The notes below the pieces were generated by a model. That model was not told the DNA's origin. It did no database searches and saw only the letters and a program-made list of their open reading frames with translations. A DNA stretch of 64,000 nt from Winslowiella toletana (GTDB taxonomy: Bacteria > Pseudomonadota > Gammaproteobacteria > Enterobacterales > Enterobacteriaceae). Location of the stretch: assembly GCF_017875465.1 (NCBI RefSeq), contig NZ_JAGGMQ010000001.1, positions 3,286,001 to 3,350,000 of the forward strand, written 5' to 3'. Below, piece by piece: positions 62,734-64,000 of this stretch (position 1 is its first letter; the number at the start of each line of letters is the position of its first letter). The translations under genes were made by a program, and so were the position numbers.

Positions 62734-63528
62734 TTATTGGAAACTGTGTTCTTCAGCGGGATAACTTCCGGCTTCAACTTCAGTAATATACTGGCGCACC
62801 GCTGCACGGATATCGCCGCTGTCAGCAAGGAAGTTTTTCGCGAATTTCGGGATATGTCCACCGGTAATGCCAAAGGCGTCATGCATCACCAGAATCTGAC
62901 CATCGGTCACATTACCGGCGCCGATGCCAATCACCGGGATAGTCAGCGCTGCGGTGACGCGTTGCGCCAGTGGCACTGGCACACACTCCAGAACCAGCAG
63001 CTGCGTACCGGCGGCTTCTAACGCCAGCGCATCTTCCAGCAGGCGATCGGCCGCCGCAGCTTCACGCCCCTGGATTTTGTAACCGCCAAATACATTGACC
63101 GACTGCGGCGTTAAGCCGAGATGACCACAGACCGGCACTGCGCGCTCGGTCAGCTGCTGTACCGTCTCCGCCAGCCACTTACCGCCCTCCAGTTTGACCA
63201 TATTCGCGCCCGCGCGCATCAGCTGCGCTGCGTTATCGAAGGTTTGCTGCGGCGTGGCGTAACTCATAAATGGCAGATCGGCGAGCAGCAGGGCCGCTGG
63301 CGCGCCACGGCGCACGGCATGGGTGTGATAGACAATATCTTCCACGGTGACCGGCAGCGTTGAATCATGGCCCTGCACGGTCATCCCCAGTGAATCACCT
63401 ACCAGCAATACCTGGATGCCCTCTTCGGCAAACAGTTTAGCGAAGCTGTATTCGTAGGCAGTAATCGAGGCGAATTTACGCCCTGTCTGTTTCCACTGGC
63501 GCAGATGAGAAATAGTGGTCGGTTTCAT
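62734..63528 (-). CDS. panB: Ketopantoate hydroxymethyltransferase
   Basis: First enzyme of pantoate synthesis, adding a hydroxymethyl group from methylene-tetrahydrofolate to 2-ketoisovalerate. It has 264 residues, the same as E. coli. The metal and substrate motifs [38 protein letters not shown] and [22 protein letters not shown] are complete. It is the first gene of panBC on the minus strand. Confidence 0.97.
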   Translation of the reverse strand: MKPTTISHLRQWKQTGRKFASITAYEYSFAKLFAEEGIQVLLVGDSLGMTVQGHDSTLPVTVEDIVYHTHAVRRGAPAALLLADLPFMSYATPQQTFDNAAQLMRAGANMVKLEGGKWLAETVQQLTERAVPVCGHLGLTPQSVNVFGGYKIQGREAAAADRLLEDALALEAAGTQLLVLECVPVPLAQRVTAALTIPVIGIGAGNVTDGQILVMHDAFGITGGHIPKFAKNFLADSGDIRAAVRQYITEVEAGSYPAEEHSFQ

Positions 63529-63689
63529 TACGGCCCCTCAGGACAAAATTTCTGATGGGCGAAGTGTAATAGATCGCTTCAGGTAGAGGAACGTTTATCA
63601 GAGATGAGAGTACAGGGGAAAAAAAAGGGGGGGTATCGCGCGGGAAAAATAACATAAAGTAAAAATAGTTACACAAGTCAGAAAGCAGA

Positions 63690-63710
63690 AACCCCGCACA
63701 AGGCGGGGTT
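63690..63710 (-). terminator. Terminator of the right-edge gene
   Basis: AACCCCGC-CTTGT-GCGGGGTT (minus strand) followed by TCTGCTTTCT, 66 nt after the stop of the partial gene. The T content is moderate but the stem is strong. Confidence 0.75.
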
Positions 63711-63775
63711 ATGCGCTATAGCCAACTGCTTCGCGAGGGCTGCAGGCATACAGCATGATGAAATTCTTCTTTTGG

Positions 63776-64000
63776 CTAAATAATTATACGACAGAAGTCA
63801 AACCCCATCAATCGCATATTTAATAAGCAGAATTTACGGTTTATAATGTCGCGGTCCGAAAGAGGTAATGCCCGCTGAACCGCTTTGTAAGTTGCCAGAT
63901 TAAGCTCTTCAACACTGAATTTGGTAGTGAACAGTACTGAACCATCAGTGTATCGGTGGCTAATGTATAGCCCTCTTCCGGGTTCGCCCCCGGAAGCCTT
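63776..64000 (-). CDS. C-terminal end of an unrecognised protein, cut by the window edge
   Basis: The frame is open from the right edge to a TAG at 63776-63778, giving the last 74 residues, ending FCLLNMRLMGFDFCRIII. The stretch reads like a folded protein (GLYISHRYTDGSVLFTTKFSVEELN, then a basic helix), has no stop codons and is followed by a terminator. No family could be assigned. In E. coli folK lies upstream of panB, and this is not FolK, so another accessory gene may begin here. Confidence 0.55.
   Translation of the reverse strand, partial: KASGGEPGRGLYISHRYTDGSVLFTTKFSVEELNLATYKAVQRALPLSDRDIINRKFCLLNMRLMGFDFCRIII

Overview
The window looks like chromosomal DNA of a gamma-proteobacterium of the order Enterobacterales, most likely Erwiniaceae (Pantoea/Erwinia/Mixta type). 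The basis is gene order: ampD-ampE, aroP, pdhR-aceE-aceF-lpd, acnB, yacL, speD-speE-yacC, cueO, hpt, can, yadG-yadH, panD, panC-panB is the backbone of the E. coli 2.5-3 min region, seen here as one continuous collinear block. The products are close to E. coli but not identical, and AceF carries two lipoyl domains where E. coli has three. No rRNA, tRNA, phage, insertion sequence or CRISPR array was recognised.

The backbone is interrupted by accessory blocks. (1) 1-1650: a FAS1-domain secreted protein, an ECF sigma factor and a RskA-like anti-sigma factor, all on the minus strand. (2) 3197-5559: a GH43 glycosidase with its GPH-type symporter. (3) 14553-21302, between lpd and acnB: two unrecognised genes with effector or toxin-like features flank an mgtA Mg2+ ATPase, whose long leader holds a leader peptide and what looks like a transcription attenuator. 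(4) 24330-34343: a LysR regulator, M20 amidohydrolase, complete peptide-type ABC importer, serine hydrolase and MmgE/PrpD-family enzyme, a probable catabolic operon. (5) 34956-44086: SDR, YhcH, sialidase-like protein, SSS symporter, DapA-like aldolase and Fe-alcohol dehydrogenase, divergent from a four-carbon acid kinase, PdxA2 and DeoR regulator (D-threonate/erythronate-type catabolism). (6) 44222-45373: a decayed gene and a small membrane-anchored protein. (7) 49452-56979: a QuiC-like dehydroshikimate dehydratase, a DUF554 membrane protein, UbiX-like and UbiD-like proteins and a divergent LysR, followed by a PLP enzyme. Together these could convert dehydroshikimate to protocatechuate and then catechol. 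(8) 57309-57998: an NYN-domain protein behind a promoter-terminator pair.

Regulatory sites are unusually legible: a perfect PdhR operator behind the pdh promoter, a tandem TyrR box pair before aroP, a CueR-type 19-bp-spacer promoter before cueO, a 24-bp near-palindrome over the dtnK -10 box, and a candidate SigK-type promoter before the FAS1 gene. A family of short GC-rich palindromes (core GGGCGGCG-N4-CGCCGCC) occurs at seven intergenic sites, five of them between convergent genes. A different 123-bp enterobacterial palindromic element lies between panD and panC.

The observations most worth following are the SigK/RskA/FAS1 module, which mirrors the mycobacterial SigK-MPT70/83 system, the mgtA attenuator, and the QuiC-UbiD/UbiX cluster.
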